A DNA stretch of 51,158 nucleotides, from contig WTWZ01000029.1 of NCBI GenBank assembly GCA_009773765.1, positions 1 through 51,158 of the forward strand. Reading direction: 5' to 3'. Within the stretch, counting starts at the first letter, position 1. Every line of letters begins with the position of its first letter. This stretch comes from Prolixibacteraceae bacterium (GTDB taxonomy: Bacteria > Bacteroidota > Bacteroidia > Bacteroidales > Prolixibacteraceae). Shown piece after piece: positions 1 through 8,177 of the stretch. The notes beneath the pieces were generated by a model. It searched no databases, was not told the origin of the DNA, and saw only the letters and a list, made by a program, of their open reading frames with translations. Both the position numbers and the translations under genes were made by a program.

Positions 1-224
1 TGAAACACTGCCCCGCAACATACAACCCAGCTAAATTCGGGTTTGCTGTCGATGATTTTTGTAAAACGCGGATCGCGGATGGTTTCAACGGTTAACCCGG
101 TTGGCGGCCCCAAAACAGGGCCGGCAAATTTTTGTGCCGCATCACCGGTTTTGTTCTGGCTAACACCTTTAACATTTCCGGCAAGAATTACAGATATTAA
201 AATAACAATCAGGTTCAGTTTCAT
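1..224 (-). CDS. N-terminus of a secreted protein, probably alpha-L-rhamnosidase (GH78-like), cut by the window edge
   Basis: Only the first 74 codons are inside the window; the gene runs off the left edge. The ATG at 224 opens a signal peptide (MKLNLIVILISVILAGNVKG). After it comes a GPPTGLTVETIRDP...IIDSKPEFSWVV pattern. In Bacteroidota GH78 alpha-L-rhamnosidases the mature protein typically starts with such a P-x-x-L-x-V-E...P-x-F-S-W strand, so I infer a secreted rhamnosidase or a related multi-domain glycosidase. The catalytic domain is not visible, so the substrate is a guess. It lies downstream of the PUL on the same strand and may add a debranching activity. Confidence 0.55.
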   Translation of the reverse strand, partial: MKLNLIVILISVILAGNVKGVSQNKTGDAAQKFAGPVLGPPTGLTVETIRDPRFTKIIDSKPEFSWVVCCGAVF

Positions 225-531
225 CTCATTATGATTGCTAATTTTTAAAGGTATTCGATGTAACTCGCTTTATAATTTTCCATCTGTGTGGCAAAATTTT
301 GTCATGCTCGTTTCATTTAAAATGATGTAAATGTTTGAGGTTAAATTTAAGAAAATGAATTTAAAATTCAGCGTTTTGGTACGGCGAGTTTACCGGCAAA
401 GTAAGCCATCGGAAAATATGCCCCAACAAGATCGACCCAAGTAAACCCAAAATCCAACATAAGTTATTAATCGATTTATCGAAACAGCCATTTCCGAAAT
501 ATCAATTTCGAAATTACATTTTCCGAAAACT
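225..531. other. Spacer without a clear gene; one 30-codon micro-ORF
   Basis: About 300 bases separate the stop of the NlpC/P60 gene from the start of the rhamnosidase-like gene. The minus strand holds one short open frame, 460 to 368, of 30 codons beginning MLDFGFTWVDL and ending KLAVPKR. It has a stop codon just upstream and a protein-like composition rich in aromatic residues. I do not recognise it; it may be a tiny membrane peptide, the remnant of a gene, or chance. No terminator or Bacteroidota promoter consensus was convincing. Confidence 0.3.
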
Positions 532-1086
532 TTAAAACACCCTTGTGCCAAAAACAAAACGCTGGCCCCACCACGGATTGTTTAACGGAGTTTCAATTAC
601 CCCGTTTGAAGTGGAGGCATGAATAAATTTGCCGTTGCCAAGGTAAATTCCAACGTGGGTTATATAATCGGATGTGCTGTATGATTTGGTAAAAAAAACC
701 AGATCGCCTTTTTTCAGATCTCCAGGGTTAAATATTATCTGGCCGTAACGTGCCTGTTCCTGTGAATTGCGCGGAATTGTAATTTTATGTTTTGCAAACG
801 AAACGTATGTTAGCCCGGAACAATCCATACATTTTTTTGTTGTTCCGCCCATGCAGTGCGGCGTCCCGATATATTTTCCTGCTGTACGGATAATCTGTTT
901 TGGCTTTTTGCGGCCGGTATCGAGGTTTCGCTCAACGCCGCCATTCATAAAATGCTGCATTTCGGCATTGGCTGCAGCAGGAGTGTATTGCCCTGATGAA
1001 ACGGGAATTTGCTTTTTGCTGCACGAAAAAAAAAGCAAAGTGAAGGCCGTAAAAAGAACCCATAAAATCCGTTGGAGTGATTTCAT
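532..1086 (-). CDS. NlpC/P60 family lipoprotein (cell-wall endopeptidase)
   Basis: A 184-residue protein with a lipoprotein signal ending in LLFFSC (lipidated Cys22), so probably anchored in an envelope membrane. Residues about 65-184 form an NlpC/P60 papain-like domain: catalytic Cys89 in MDCSG, His144 in THVGIYLG, and His156 in KFIHASTS as the third polar residue. The family hydrolyses peptidoglycan stem peptides, usually gamma-D-Glu-diaminopimelate bonds. Length and order fit the small Spr/NlpC-like lipoproteins. It stands alone behind the PUL, with its own spacers on both sides. The family call is firm; the exact bond cleaved is not visible. Confidence 0.9.
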   Translation of the reverse strand: MKSLQRILWVLFTAFTLLFFSCSKKQIPVSSGQYTPAAANAEMQHFMNGGVERNLDTGRKKPKQIIRTAGKYIGTPHCMGGTTKKCMDCSGLTYVSFAKHKITIPRNSQEQARYGQIIFNPGDLKKGDLVFFTKSYSTSDYITHVGIYLGNGKFIHASTSNGVIETPLNNPWWGQRFVFGTRVF

Positions 1087-1225
1087 TTTTTACGTTTTGT
1101 TAATTTCTGTTCTTTACAAATCAACGAAAAAGTCAGTTATTAAAGATTTGGGAAACAATTTATTTCGTATAACTTATTTTACAAAGTTATTCAGGTTTTC
1201 ATCTGCATTTTTCATTCTGCATTTT

Positions 1226-2065
1226 TTATTTCTGATAAACCCGAACATAATCCACTTCAAACCGATGAGGGAAAAGGCTGTTGTCGATACCTTTTTGTCC
1301 GCCTAAACCACCACCGACAGCAAGATTCAGAATCAGGTGAAATGGTTGGTCGAATGGCCAGGCTTCCAAACCTTCTCCGTTGTTTTTAAAGGTAAAATAA
1401 TGCTTTCCGTCAACGTAACTGCGGATTTCGTTTTCTTCCCACTCTGTAGTGTAAACATGAAAGTCTGTGGTGGCAGTGGGCAAACCGGTTTTTTTGCCTA
1501 CCTGTGTACCAATCATGTGGTTGAACCTGCCGGTGTGTACGGTTGAAAAAACTGTATCGGGGTTGAAACCCACGTGTTCCATAATATCTATTTCGCCACA
1601 TTTTGGCCAACCGCCATATTTGCTATCGGTGGGCAACATCCAAATAGCTGGCCAGGTTCCTTTGCCGGTGGGCAGTTTAGCGCGGACCTCAAATTTTCCA
1701 TATTTCCAGTCGCCCTTATTTTTGGTTGTCAGCCTTGCGGAACTGTATTCTTTATTCCCTGTTTTTTCCTTGCGCGCGGTAATTAACAGAACTCCATTTT
1801 CAATCCGGCTGTTTTCATGTTTTGCCACTGTGTACCACTGTTTCTCATTGTTTCCCCATCCGTAATCGTTGCCACGGGTATCATAATTCCAGCGGGCAGT
1901 ATCTGGCAGGCCATCATTGTCAAATTCATCGGCCCAAACCAGTTTCCAGTTTTGTTTGGTATTTTGTGGCGCGGGTTCTTTGTTCACCGCTTTTTCTAAT
2001 AGTGATGCATTTATTGTTACCGGCGCTATCAGTGCAAGCGAGAAAATTAATAAACGGTTCATCAT
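1226..2065 (-). CDS. GH16 family endo-beta-glucanase (laminarinase-type)
   Basis: A secreted enzyme of about 279 residues. I start it at 2065, where MMNRLLIFSLALIAPVTINA forms a signal peptide; an upstream in-frame ATG at 2110 would only add a charged leader. The GH16 catalytic signature is complete: GEIDIMEHVG, with nucleophile Glu158, Asp160 and acid/base Glu163 (numbered from 2065). W-rich substrate strands (WPAIWML, WPFDQPFHLILNLAVGG) are present. GH16 proteins of this type cut beta-1,3- or mixed-linked glucans such as laminarin. There is no lipobox, so it is probably periplasmic or secreted. It follows the PUL transporter gene on the same strand after a 340-bp gap, so co-regulation is only inferred. 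Confidence 0.93.
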   Translation of the reverse strand: MMNRLLIFSLALIAPVTINASLLEKAVNKEPAPQNTKQNWKLVWADEFDNDGLPDTARWNYDTRGNDYGWGNNEKQWYTVAKHENSRIENGVLLITARKEKTGNKEYSSARLTTKNKGDWKYGKFEVRAKLPTGKGTWPAIWMLPTDSKYGGWPKCGEIDIMEHVGFNPDTVFSTVHTGRFNHMIGTQVGKKTGLPTATTDFHVYTTEWEENEIRSYVDGKHYFTFKNNGEGLEAWPFDQPFHLILNLAVGGGLGGQKGIDNSLFPHRFEVDYVRVYQK

Positions 2066-2403
2066 TGTTTTAATTTTTTGGATAAAAGTATAAAGAGTGG
2101 GTTGAAACACAAATATTTTGTATAACGTTTTTTGGAGAACTCATAAGCAGACATACCTGACCGAATGAATAGATTAATGTTTGAACGTCTTTCATATCCA
2201 TTTCCCTGACCGGACACTAAAGTATTTTTGCCAAACACAGTATGATTACACCTGGCTGAAAAAGCCTTTACATTCTCAGGCAATAAAAAAGTATGCTCCG
2301 GTCATTGAAGGATTGGGCAAATTCAACCGGTATTCTCCATAAAAGAAAATGGACATTTAATAAAAAAAACCTGGTATTCATCTGTTAAACATCTAATTGT
2401 TAT
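2066..2403. other. Spacer between the GH16 and sugar-transporter genes
   Basis: About 340 bases with no supported gene. On the plus strand a short frame, about 2183-2330, ends in a protein-like stretch (DYTWLKKPLHSQ...GLGKFNRYSP, stop), but it has no start codon and a stop lies upstream. It could be the tail of a lost gene. I see no strong terminator or promoter motif. Confidence 0.3.
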
Positions 2404-3402
2404 TTAAGTGCCTGCGTAAACCAATAACGCCAAACCGGCCAGATATAACAGGAACATGAAAAATATTAGCATATTAACCGATTTTGATGCGCCTTTAAAT
2501 TCTTTCCACACAAAAACGCCCCAAAGCGCTGCAATCAGTGTGGCCCCTTGTCCCAACCCATATGAAATTGCAAATCCTGCTTTACCCGAAGCAATAATAC
2601 TGAAAGACATGCCAATGTTCCAGATTAAACCTCCAAGAACACCAGTTAGGTGAACCCCCAAACTTCCTTTTTTATAATCCTGAAAAGACAAAGGCTTTCC
2701 TTCGAAAGGTTTCTTCATGATGATATAATTCAACAAAAAATTGCTGATCAATACCCCAATTGCAAAAAAGAAAAGTGCCGAGTAGGGAGTAAGTTTGCCT
2801 GCTTCAGGTGCTTCGAAACTGGTGACCATTGAACTGGCCACAAAACGATAAAAAAGAGCCATTAAAACACCGGCTAAAATTGACAGGAGGATTCCTTTAC
2901 CTGAAACTTTCTTTAATGAGATGCTGTGTTTTTTATATGCTATTGCATCAATAATTATTGCTGCAACAATAAGGGCAACTCCGGCAAAAAGCCATATCGC
3001 GTTGCCCTGAGGCGCGAAAAAATAGTTGATAATAACACCTAACGCCAGAGCAATACCAACTCCAATAGGAAAAGCCACAGCCATACCTGCAATTGCCATT
3101 GCTGCTACCAGCAATATATTGGAAGCATTAAAAATAATGCCTCCCAGAATTGCATTCCAAATGTTTCGCGCGTCAGCCTGATAAATGTCATCCAAAAATC
3201 CCCTTCCGTTTTCACCCGTGCTACCTAATGTAAATCCGAGTAAAAGTGAAAACAGGACAATGCCAATTACATAATCCCAATAGAACAATTCGAAACGCCA
3301 GGATTTACCTGCAAACTTTTGTGTGTTGCCCCACGAACCCCAGCAAAGCATTGTAACAACACAGAATATAATGGCCAATGAATAACTTTGTATTATGTAC
3401 AT
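2404..3402 (-). CDS. GRP/ureide-permease-like sugar transporter (DMT superfamily)
   Basis: An inner-membrane protein of 332 residues with about ten hydrophobic helices. The N-terminal helix carries WGSWGNTQKF, a motif typical of the GRP/ureide-permease family of drug/metabolite transporters that Bacteroidota use for sugars. The ATG at 3402 is chosen over a TTG at 3420; it lies four bases after the stop of the upstream lipoprotein gene and is preceded by AGGAG, although very closely. As the last gene of the PUL operon it probably imports the mono- or disaccharide released in the periplasm. The specific sugar cannot be read from the sequence. Confidence 0.85.
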   Translation of the reverse strand: MYIIQSYSLAIIFCVVTMLCWGSWGNTQKFAGKSWRFELFYWDYVIGIVLFSLLLGFTLGSTGENGRGFLDDIYQADARNIWNAILGGIIFNASNILLVAAMAIAGMAVAFPIGVGIALALGVIINYFFAPQGNAIWLFAGVALIVAAIIIDAIAYKKHSISLKKVSGKGILLSILAGVLMALFYRFVASSMVTSFEAPEAGKLTPYSALFFFAIGVLISNFLLNYIIMKKPFEGKPLSFQDYKKGSLGVHLTGVLGGLIWNIGMSFSIIASGKAGFAISYGLGQGATLIAALWGVFVWKEFKGASKSVNMLIFFMFLLYLAGLALLVYAGT

Positions 3403-3406
3403 TCTC

Positions 3407-4981
3407 CTATTTTTTATCAAAAATGATTGCTTTTGTTATATACATGTTAGTTCCTTCCGCTTCGGGCCGTTTTTCGCCTTTGACCACCAATTTTACAACA
3501 TGATCGCCGGGCTGAAGATTTAAAATATGCCACATACTGGTTGTGTTTTGCTGATTGGCATAAAAGTAATATGTATCAATTGTCCTGTGTAATTTGCCAT
3601 CCACATAAACATCAGCTTTGCCGCCGTCTTTGTACCAGTTTCCTTCGATTGAAATGCCTGTCCCATTGAAATGCAACTCTGCTGAATCTCCTGCTTTCCC
3701 GGATACTATTGACTGTTTATGGATTTTATTGTCCCAAGTTGTGATTTCGTGTACGTTCCAGTTACCTGTAAACTTCCAATCTGTTGAATCGAAAGGAATT
3801 GTGCTTTTAAAAGCCGTATTCGGATAAGAAACTTTCAACGGCAGTGGTTGCGGCTGTTGTTCTTTGATAGAGATTTCTTTTTCGGTTACTTTACCTCCAT
3901 ATTTTTGAATCAGTTCGAGCGCATATTTGTATGTATTATCAACTGCCGAATTGAAAGAATAAGTGGTATGAACAAAAAGCGAGTCGCCAACAGCAACAAC
4001 ACCTTCCTGCATATCTTTGGGCAATCCGCTAAGACCATTTATTACACCCAGCACTGCCATTGCATTTGATGGATTGCAATCCGAATCCTGTCCACACCGG
4101 GTTGAAACTTCCATTGTTTTCATCGGATCTCCATCTCCATATAATAGCCCCATTACTATATATGCACCATTAATTGTGGCATCAATATTGAAAGCAATAC
4201 CTGCTCCACATATATCTACTGTTCCCCACTTAGATTCGAGTTCTTTCCAGGCAGCTCTCCAGTCATTCGGATACTTTTTATGAAGTATTATTACGTCTTG
4301 AATAATTTCATAATATGAACTTTCTTCAGGAATAGATTTAAGGGCTTTATTAACTATTGTTGCTATATCATTTTCAAAAAATGCCTCACAGTAAAGAGCT
4401 GCAACAAAAATACCTCCGAAAACACCATCCCCGTAATTCGTGATGTGGCCAATCTTATCTGACATTTTGGTAGCTGTATGAGGCATTCCGGGACTCATAA
4501 AACCGAGGAAATCCGATTGTATCTGAAAATCAATGTCATCGGAATGCATACTAAATTCAGGACTTCCCGATTGAGGCGGAAAAATACTGTCGAAATAGTT
4601 TTTACGGGCCTGCATATTGGCATGCCATAACATATACCCCGCTTTGGCAAGCAGCTCATGAAACTTTTTTGCAGGAGCATCGATCCCGTATTTATCCATT
4701 GCCATTAAAAAAGTTAACTGAACATAGATGTCGTCCTGCCACATACTGCCTATGATGTCTTTGGTGGTCCATTTTATTGAGTCTTCGAAAGTTTTACCCA
4801 ATGCTTTAAACTCGGTAGGCGCACCGTAAGTAACGCCGATCATCTTACCGGCCCATCCTCCGGCAATTTTATCTTTTAGCATTTCAGGAGAAATAGTTTT
4901 AAAGTCCTGAGCAGGATTATTATTCCTGCACGAAACCATTGCCCAAACCAGGACACATGCGATAAATAATTTGTTTCTCAT
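3407..4981 (-). CDS. ADP-ribosylglycohydrolase-fold lipoprotein with C-terminal beta-domain
   Basis: About 524 residues, started at 4981 because MRNKLFIACVLVWAMVSC gives a lipoprotein signal (Cys18); a longer in-frame start at 5041 would overlap the upstream gene and bury the signal. Residues about 33-340 match the ADP-ribosylglycohydrolase fold: GGWAGKMIGVTYGAPTEF, an acidic pair Asp83-Asp84 (WQDDI), a second pair Asp148-Asp149, and RCGQDSDCNPS with Asp299/Asp301, which stand where the family binds Mg. Residues about 380-524 look like a carbohydrate-binding or Ig-like beta-domain (YVDGKLHRTIDTYYF). A lipoprotein inside a PUL is unlikely to remove ADP-ribose from proteins; I infer that it acts on a glycan or glycoside. 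Its substrate is unknown. Confidence 0.85.
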   Translation of the reverse strand: MRNKLFIACVLVWAMVSCRNNNPAQDFKTISPEMLKDKIAGGWAGKMIGVTYGAPTEFKALGKTFEDSIKWTTKDIIGSMWQDDIYVQLTFLMAMDKYGIDAPAKKFHELLAKAGYMLWHANMQARKNYFDSIFPPQSGSPEFSMHSDDIDFQIQSDFLGFMSPGMPHTATKMSDKIGHITNYGDGVFGGIFVAALYCEAFFENDIATIVNKALKSIPEESSYYEIIQDVIILHKKYPNDWRAAWKELESKWGTVDICGAGIAFNIDATINGAYIVMGLLYGDGDPMKTMEVSTRCGQDSDCNPSNAMAVLGVINGLSGLPKDMQEGVVAVGDSLFVHTTYSFNSAVDNTYKYALELIQKYGGKVTEKEISIKEQQPQPLPLKVSYPNTAFKSTIPFDSTDWKFTGNWNVHEITTWDNKIHKQSIVSGKAGDSAELHFNGTGISIEGNWYKDGGKADVYVDGKLHRTIDTYYFYANQQNTTSMWHILNLQPGDHVVKLVVKGEKRPEAEGTNMYITKAIIFDKK

Positions 4982-5015
4982 AATATTGATTTTTAATTGG
5001 TTTATATCTGTTATT

Positions 5016-6449
5016 TTATTTAAAAACAAGACCTTTGACATATTGATTTGTCGTTAAATTCATTTCTTCAGCATTCATAATTATCTTGCTATTAATCTTA
5101 AGATTTTCAAATGTGATATGCTCTATGAGATGATCTTCACTAAATCCTTCAATAAAATTGCTTTCCGTTTTACCTTCAAGAGTGATATTCCGAAACTGAA
5201 TATTCCTGATCTGGCCCAGTCCTTCATCAGGGTCATACCTGTGGTTAGTAATTTTCATCCCAACCAGGGTTTTTGCATTACCTTCGATTGTAATATTTTC
5301 AAAGCGAACATTCTGTATCTTGGCTTCGCCAGCGTGCATTGCCCGGAAAACAGGATTAGTCCCTTTTTTATGTATCACATAACAGTTACTTACAATGCAT
5401 GATTCTACATTGTTGCGTCCCCCCCAGCTAAGACAAAAGGTTGCACCGTATCCATCGTCCCAAAGTACACAGTTATTCATTTCAGAATAAGAAACTCCAT
5501 CGCAAAGCAACACGGCATCATCGTTCGCCCTGATAAAGCTGTTCTCTATTTTCAACCGCAAATTGGTGCCATTTTCAATTTTTGGGTGATCTTTCCAATC
5601 CATATCCGATACGTGAATCCCATCGGTATTTTTATTCCAGCCTATCAGTTTTACATTGTTTATTAATATGCTGTCATTGTCGCCTTTGCACTGTATTTTT
5701 ATCTGAAAATTACCTGCTTCTATGCACGTTATGCCTTCTATCCTGATGTTTCTACCATCTTCAAATGAGATATTGGACAGAATTCCTTCGGTGGGATGCT
5801 GCCATTTCTGATATCCGGAATTAATGATCCCCCTTCCCTTAATTATTACATTTTCAACAGTACCCGCACCATACATTGATCCGTTGAGATAAGCTCCGGC
5901 TTCGAGGTAATATGTTGTATTGGATGCTAACGGATACCGTTCTCCAATATTATGAACGCCCTTTTTAAATCGCACAATTTTCTCAGAACTATTCTTATTC
6001 GGCTCTTCTTCAGGAGGATCTACAAAAAGCAGTATCGGATGATCCTTATCTCCATTTATTTCCAATGAAACTTGCATCGGTTTTATAAATTGGACGTAGA
6101 TATATTTATCCCGAACTGAATAGTGTATTTGATAAGCTAAAGGCCTGATTTTAATTGATTCGACATTACTGTTTTTAGCTAAAATACGAACCTCAATGGG
6201 TTTTTCTAAAGTAAGTGAGACCCAGGATAAACCCTGTTTTTTATTGTTGTTATTATTGCTTTTATAAACAAGTGCTTCTTCCCATTTTTGATGTCCAACT
6301 GAGCGAACTTCGACATTGTATCTGTCAGATTCAATTTCCTGATTCAAATTGGAATTGGTTTTTTGAGATATTAAAGCAAAGGAGTGCATAGATATGAATA
6401 AACCCACAACAGAGAAAACAGTATTTTTAAAGCTAATACAATTGCACAT
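5016..6449 (-). CDS. Right-handed beta-helix glycoside hydrolase-like protein (GH28/GH49-like, clan GH-N)
   Basis: A protein of 477 residues with an N-terminal export signal (VVGLFISMHSFALIS). Residues about 40-145 form an extra N-terminal beta-domain, and from about 160 a right-handed parallel beta-helix with repeated N-V-x-I-x-G/N-I-x-F-E coils. The polygalacturonase/dextranase-like acidic motifs are present: NTDGIHVSD at 274-282 and NDDAV at 309-313. The HG and RIK motifs of true GH28 are not evident. The domain plan (beta-sandwich, then helix) recalls GH49 dextranases and isopullulanases, so the family is uncertain. An Asn5 run lies at 65-69. The gene is the first after susCD and overlaps no neighbour; it probably makes the endo- or exo-cut of the PUL substrate. 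Confidence 0.7.
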   Translation of the reverse strand: MCNCISFKNTVFSVVGLFISMHSFALISQKTNSNLNQEIESDRYNVEVRSVGHQKWEEALVYKSNNNNNKKQGLSWVSLTLEKPIEVRILAKNSNVESIKIRPLAYQIHYSVRDKYIYVQFIKPMQVSLEINGDKDHPILLFVDPPEEEPNKNSSEKIVRFKKGVHNIGERYPLASNTTYYLEAGAYLNGSMYGAGTVENVIIKGRGIINSGYQKWQHPTEGILSNISFEDGRNIRIEGITCIEAGNFQIKIQCKGDNDSILINNVKLIGWNKNTDGIHVSDMDWKDHPKIENGTNLRLKIENSFIRANDDAVLLCDGVSYSEMNNCVLWDDGYGATFCLSWGGRNNVESCIVSNCYVIHKKGTNPVFRAMHAGEAKIQNVRFENITIEGNAKTLVGMKITNHRYDPDEGLGQIRNIQFRNITLEGKTESNFIEGFSEDHLIEHITFENLKINSKIIMNAEEMNLTTNQYVKGLVFK

Positions 6450-6511
6450 ATTTTCGTTGATTATACTTTAAATGTTATACGTAATAATTAAATTTGATTT
6501 CCCAGCATATC

Positions 6512-6536
6512 TTTGATGAAAATCTATTTCATCAAA
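6512..6536. promoter_or_regulatory. Perfect 10-bp dyad upstream of the glycosidase gene
   Basis: TTTGATGAAA and TTTCATCAAA are exact inverted copies separated by five bases (ATCTA). The dyad lies 63-87 bases before the glycosidase start and just after the susD terminator hairpin in the direction of transcription. The size and symmetry fit a dimeric repressor operator; a short RNA hairpin is the alternative. No regulator of LacI or GntR type is encoded nearby. Confidence 0.45.
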
Positions 6537-6548
6537 CCCTTTAAATAT

Positions 6549-6583
6549 AAAATGGAGGAGGCATTGTACGTCTCCTCCATTTT
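6549..6583 (-). terminator. Hairpin terminator/attenuator after susD
   Basis: ATGGAGGAG (6552-6560) pairs with CTCCTCCAT (6572-6580) around an 11-base loop, extended by A/T pairs. On the minus strand it is followed by TTTTATATTT, and it lies about 55 bases past the susD stop. A leaky terminator here would give more susCD than enzyme mRNA, as is common in PULs. The A-run on the other side means it could also work in the plus direction. Confidence 0.7.
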
Positions 6584-6635
6584 TAATTTGCTTTTCAGAA
6601 CTGCGTTTCAGAAAATGCAATTGTGATTTTATCTG

Positions 6636-8165
6636 TTATTTTAACCACCAAGGAGTCTGGTTAATTCCATCAAATCCGTTATACTGTTCATCTACAGCTT
6701 TTTGATAATTTATAGGGTTAGTAGTTAATTCACTGGTTGGATATTTCCAACGTTTTGGATAAATATTTTTATCGTCAGGGTTCATGCTTGTAGCCGGATC
6801 GAGCGGGAAATTCGGATATCCTGTTCTAAGGAAATTCCTGTATGCGTCTCCCTTGCCCTGAAAGAAATCTAAAAGATACCTTTGCATCCATATTTGCTGT
6901 AAACGGGCAGTTTTAGTACCTGCTGTTTTATATGCTGCTTCACCTGTAAAATAACCATCTATATAAGCCTGTGTAATTGCCATTCCTTGAGTTCCTGTTC
7001 CGGCAGAGGGTAAAGTTCTATAATAATTAAGTATAGCTTTAACACCGTTTTCGTAATAATCCTTCGCATTTCCTGTAACCCACCCTTCTTCAATTGCTTC
7101 AGCAATAATGAAACACTGCTCGGAATAGGTAAACAATAGCATTGGGTCTCCTGCCCTTGGTGTTACATAACGTTTACTTACCTGCGAATATCTACCGGCT
7201 GCATTATTAGCGGCCAACTTATCTGAAGATAATTCGGTAGGGGCTCCCTCGTAAGCGTCAAAATCTGTTGCAAGTTTACCAGAGGCAATCAAAGAATTTG
7301 CAGGTTCAGCAAAATAAAATAATCTACGGTCATTATAATTTTTTAGGGCATCAACTACTATATTCGAAACTCCAAGCAGAATCCTTCTGTTTTCACCGTT
7401 CCAAAAAGGATGTGTAGCATTTGGATTATCTGAATATACTAATTGAAAAATATCCGAATTATCAGTCATCAAATTTCCTGCATTTACTATGGCAGCAAAT
7501 CGTGCTTTTTGTTCAGCCGTAATTTTTTTACTAATAGTCTGTAGAACCTTTAACTGCATCGCATTACTGAGCTTACGCCATTTAGCGGCATTACCGCCAT
7601 ACATGATATCGCCTGTAAAATTTTTCCCTTCTGCAAATAATGCTTCTGCAGCCTGAAAGTCTTTCAGGATACTCACAAATACATCTGCCTGCTTATCATA
7701 CTTAGGCTGAAATATCCCATCCTCTGCTTTTCCTGCCTCTGTGTATGGAATATCTCCCATATCCATGGTCATAGCAAAGCCATATGAAGCTTTCATGAAT
7801 AATTCCATTCCTTTATAAGAAGGTTCATCAGGAGAACCTTTAGCAAACTCAACCATCCGTTTAAGACTGGTTAGCCGTTGGAAGGACCCAAACCCACCGA
7901 AAGGCCAGAAAGAAGAATAATACTGGTATGGGTTGGGGTTGGGGTCAAATAATACACAGTGCTTACTCCAAAGCTGTGCTGTACCCCAATCGGTAGGGTT
8001 AGGATTCCAGAATCGGTATGAATCCTTTTGTATTTGAGTAAGGAGCAAAGCTGGTGTAACAGTTGTTGGCACATCAGGGTTTGTGTTTAATTCCTCAAAC
8101 TTACTGCACGAACTTGCAATTGTAAGGGTAAATATTGCTAAAAATATGTAATGTAACTTTTTCAT
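6636..8165 (-). CDS. SusD-like outer-membrane glycan-binding lipoprotein
   Basis: A protein of 509 residues with lipobox IASSC (Cys20) followed by SKFEELNTNPDVPTTVTP, a characteristic start of the SusD-like_2/RagB group. SusD proteins sit as lids on SusC and bind the oligosaccharide at the cell surface. It has many Trp/Tyr residues and ends TPWWLK. The body contains the helical TPR-like pattern expected for the family, with normal length. The start is 12 bases after the susC stop, so the two are certainly co-transcribed. Which glycan it binds cannot be read here; the downstream enzymes point to a plant or algal polysaccharide. Confidence 0.95.
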   Translation of the reverse strand: MKKLHYIFLAIFTLTIASSCSKFEELNTNPDVPTTVTPALLLTQIQKDSYRFWNPNPTDWGTAQLWSKHCVLFDPNPNPYQYYSSFWPFGGFGSFQRLTSLKRMVEFAKGSPDEPSYKGMELFMKASYGFAMTMDMGDIPYTEAGKAEDGIFQPKYDKQADVFVSILKDFQAAEALFAEGKNFTGDIMYGGNAAKWRKLSNAMQLKVLQTISKKITAEQKARFAAIVNAGNLMTDNSDIFQLVYSDNPNATHPFWNGENRRILLGVSNIVVDALKNYNDRRLFYFAEPANSLIASGKLATDFDAYEGAPTELSSDKLAANNAAGRYSQVSKRYVTPRAGDPMLLFTYSEQCFIIAEAIEEGWVTGNAKDYYENGVKAILNYYRTLPSAGTGTQGMAITQAYIDGYFTGEAAYKTAGTKTARLQQIWMQRYLLDFFQGKGDAYRNFLRTGYPNFPLDPATSMNPDDKNIYPKRWKYPTSELTTNPINYQKAVDEQYNGFDGINQTPWWLK

Positions 8166-8177
8166 TGTTAAGTCAGA

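Noticed and set aside
767-1306. Long plus-strand frame opposite the NlpC/P60 gene
   Set aside because: It mirrors a clear minus-strand lipoprotein gene and has no recognisable protein features.
2062-2283. Minus-strand frame upstream of the GH16 gene
   Set aside because: No similarity to a known family and no signal or start context; treated as spacer.
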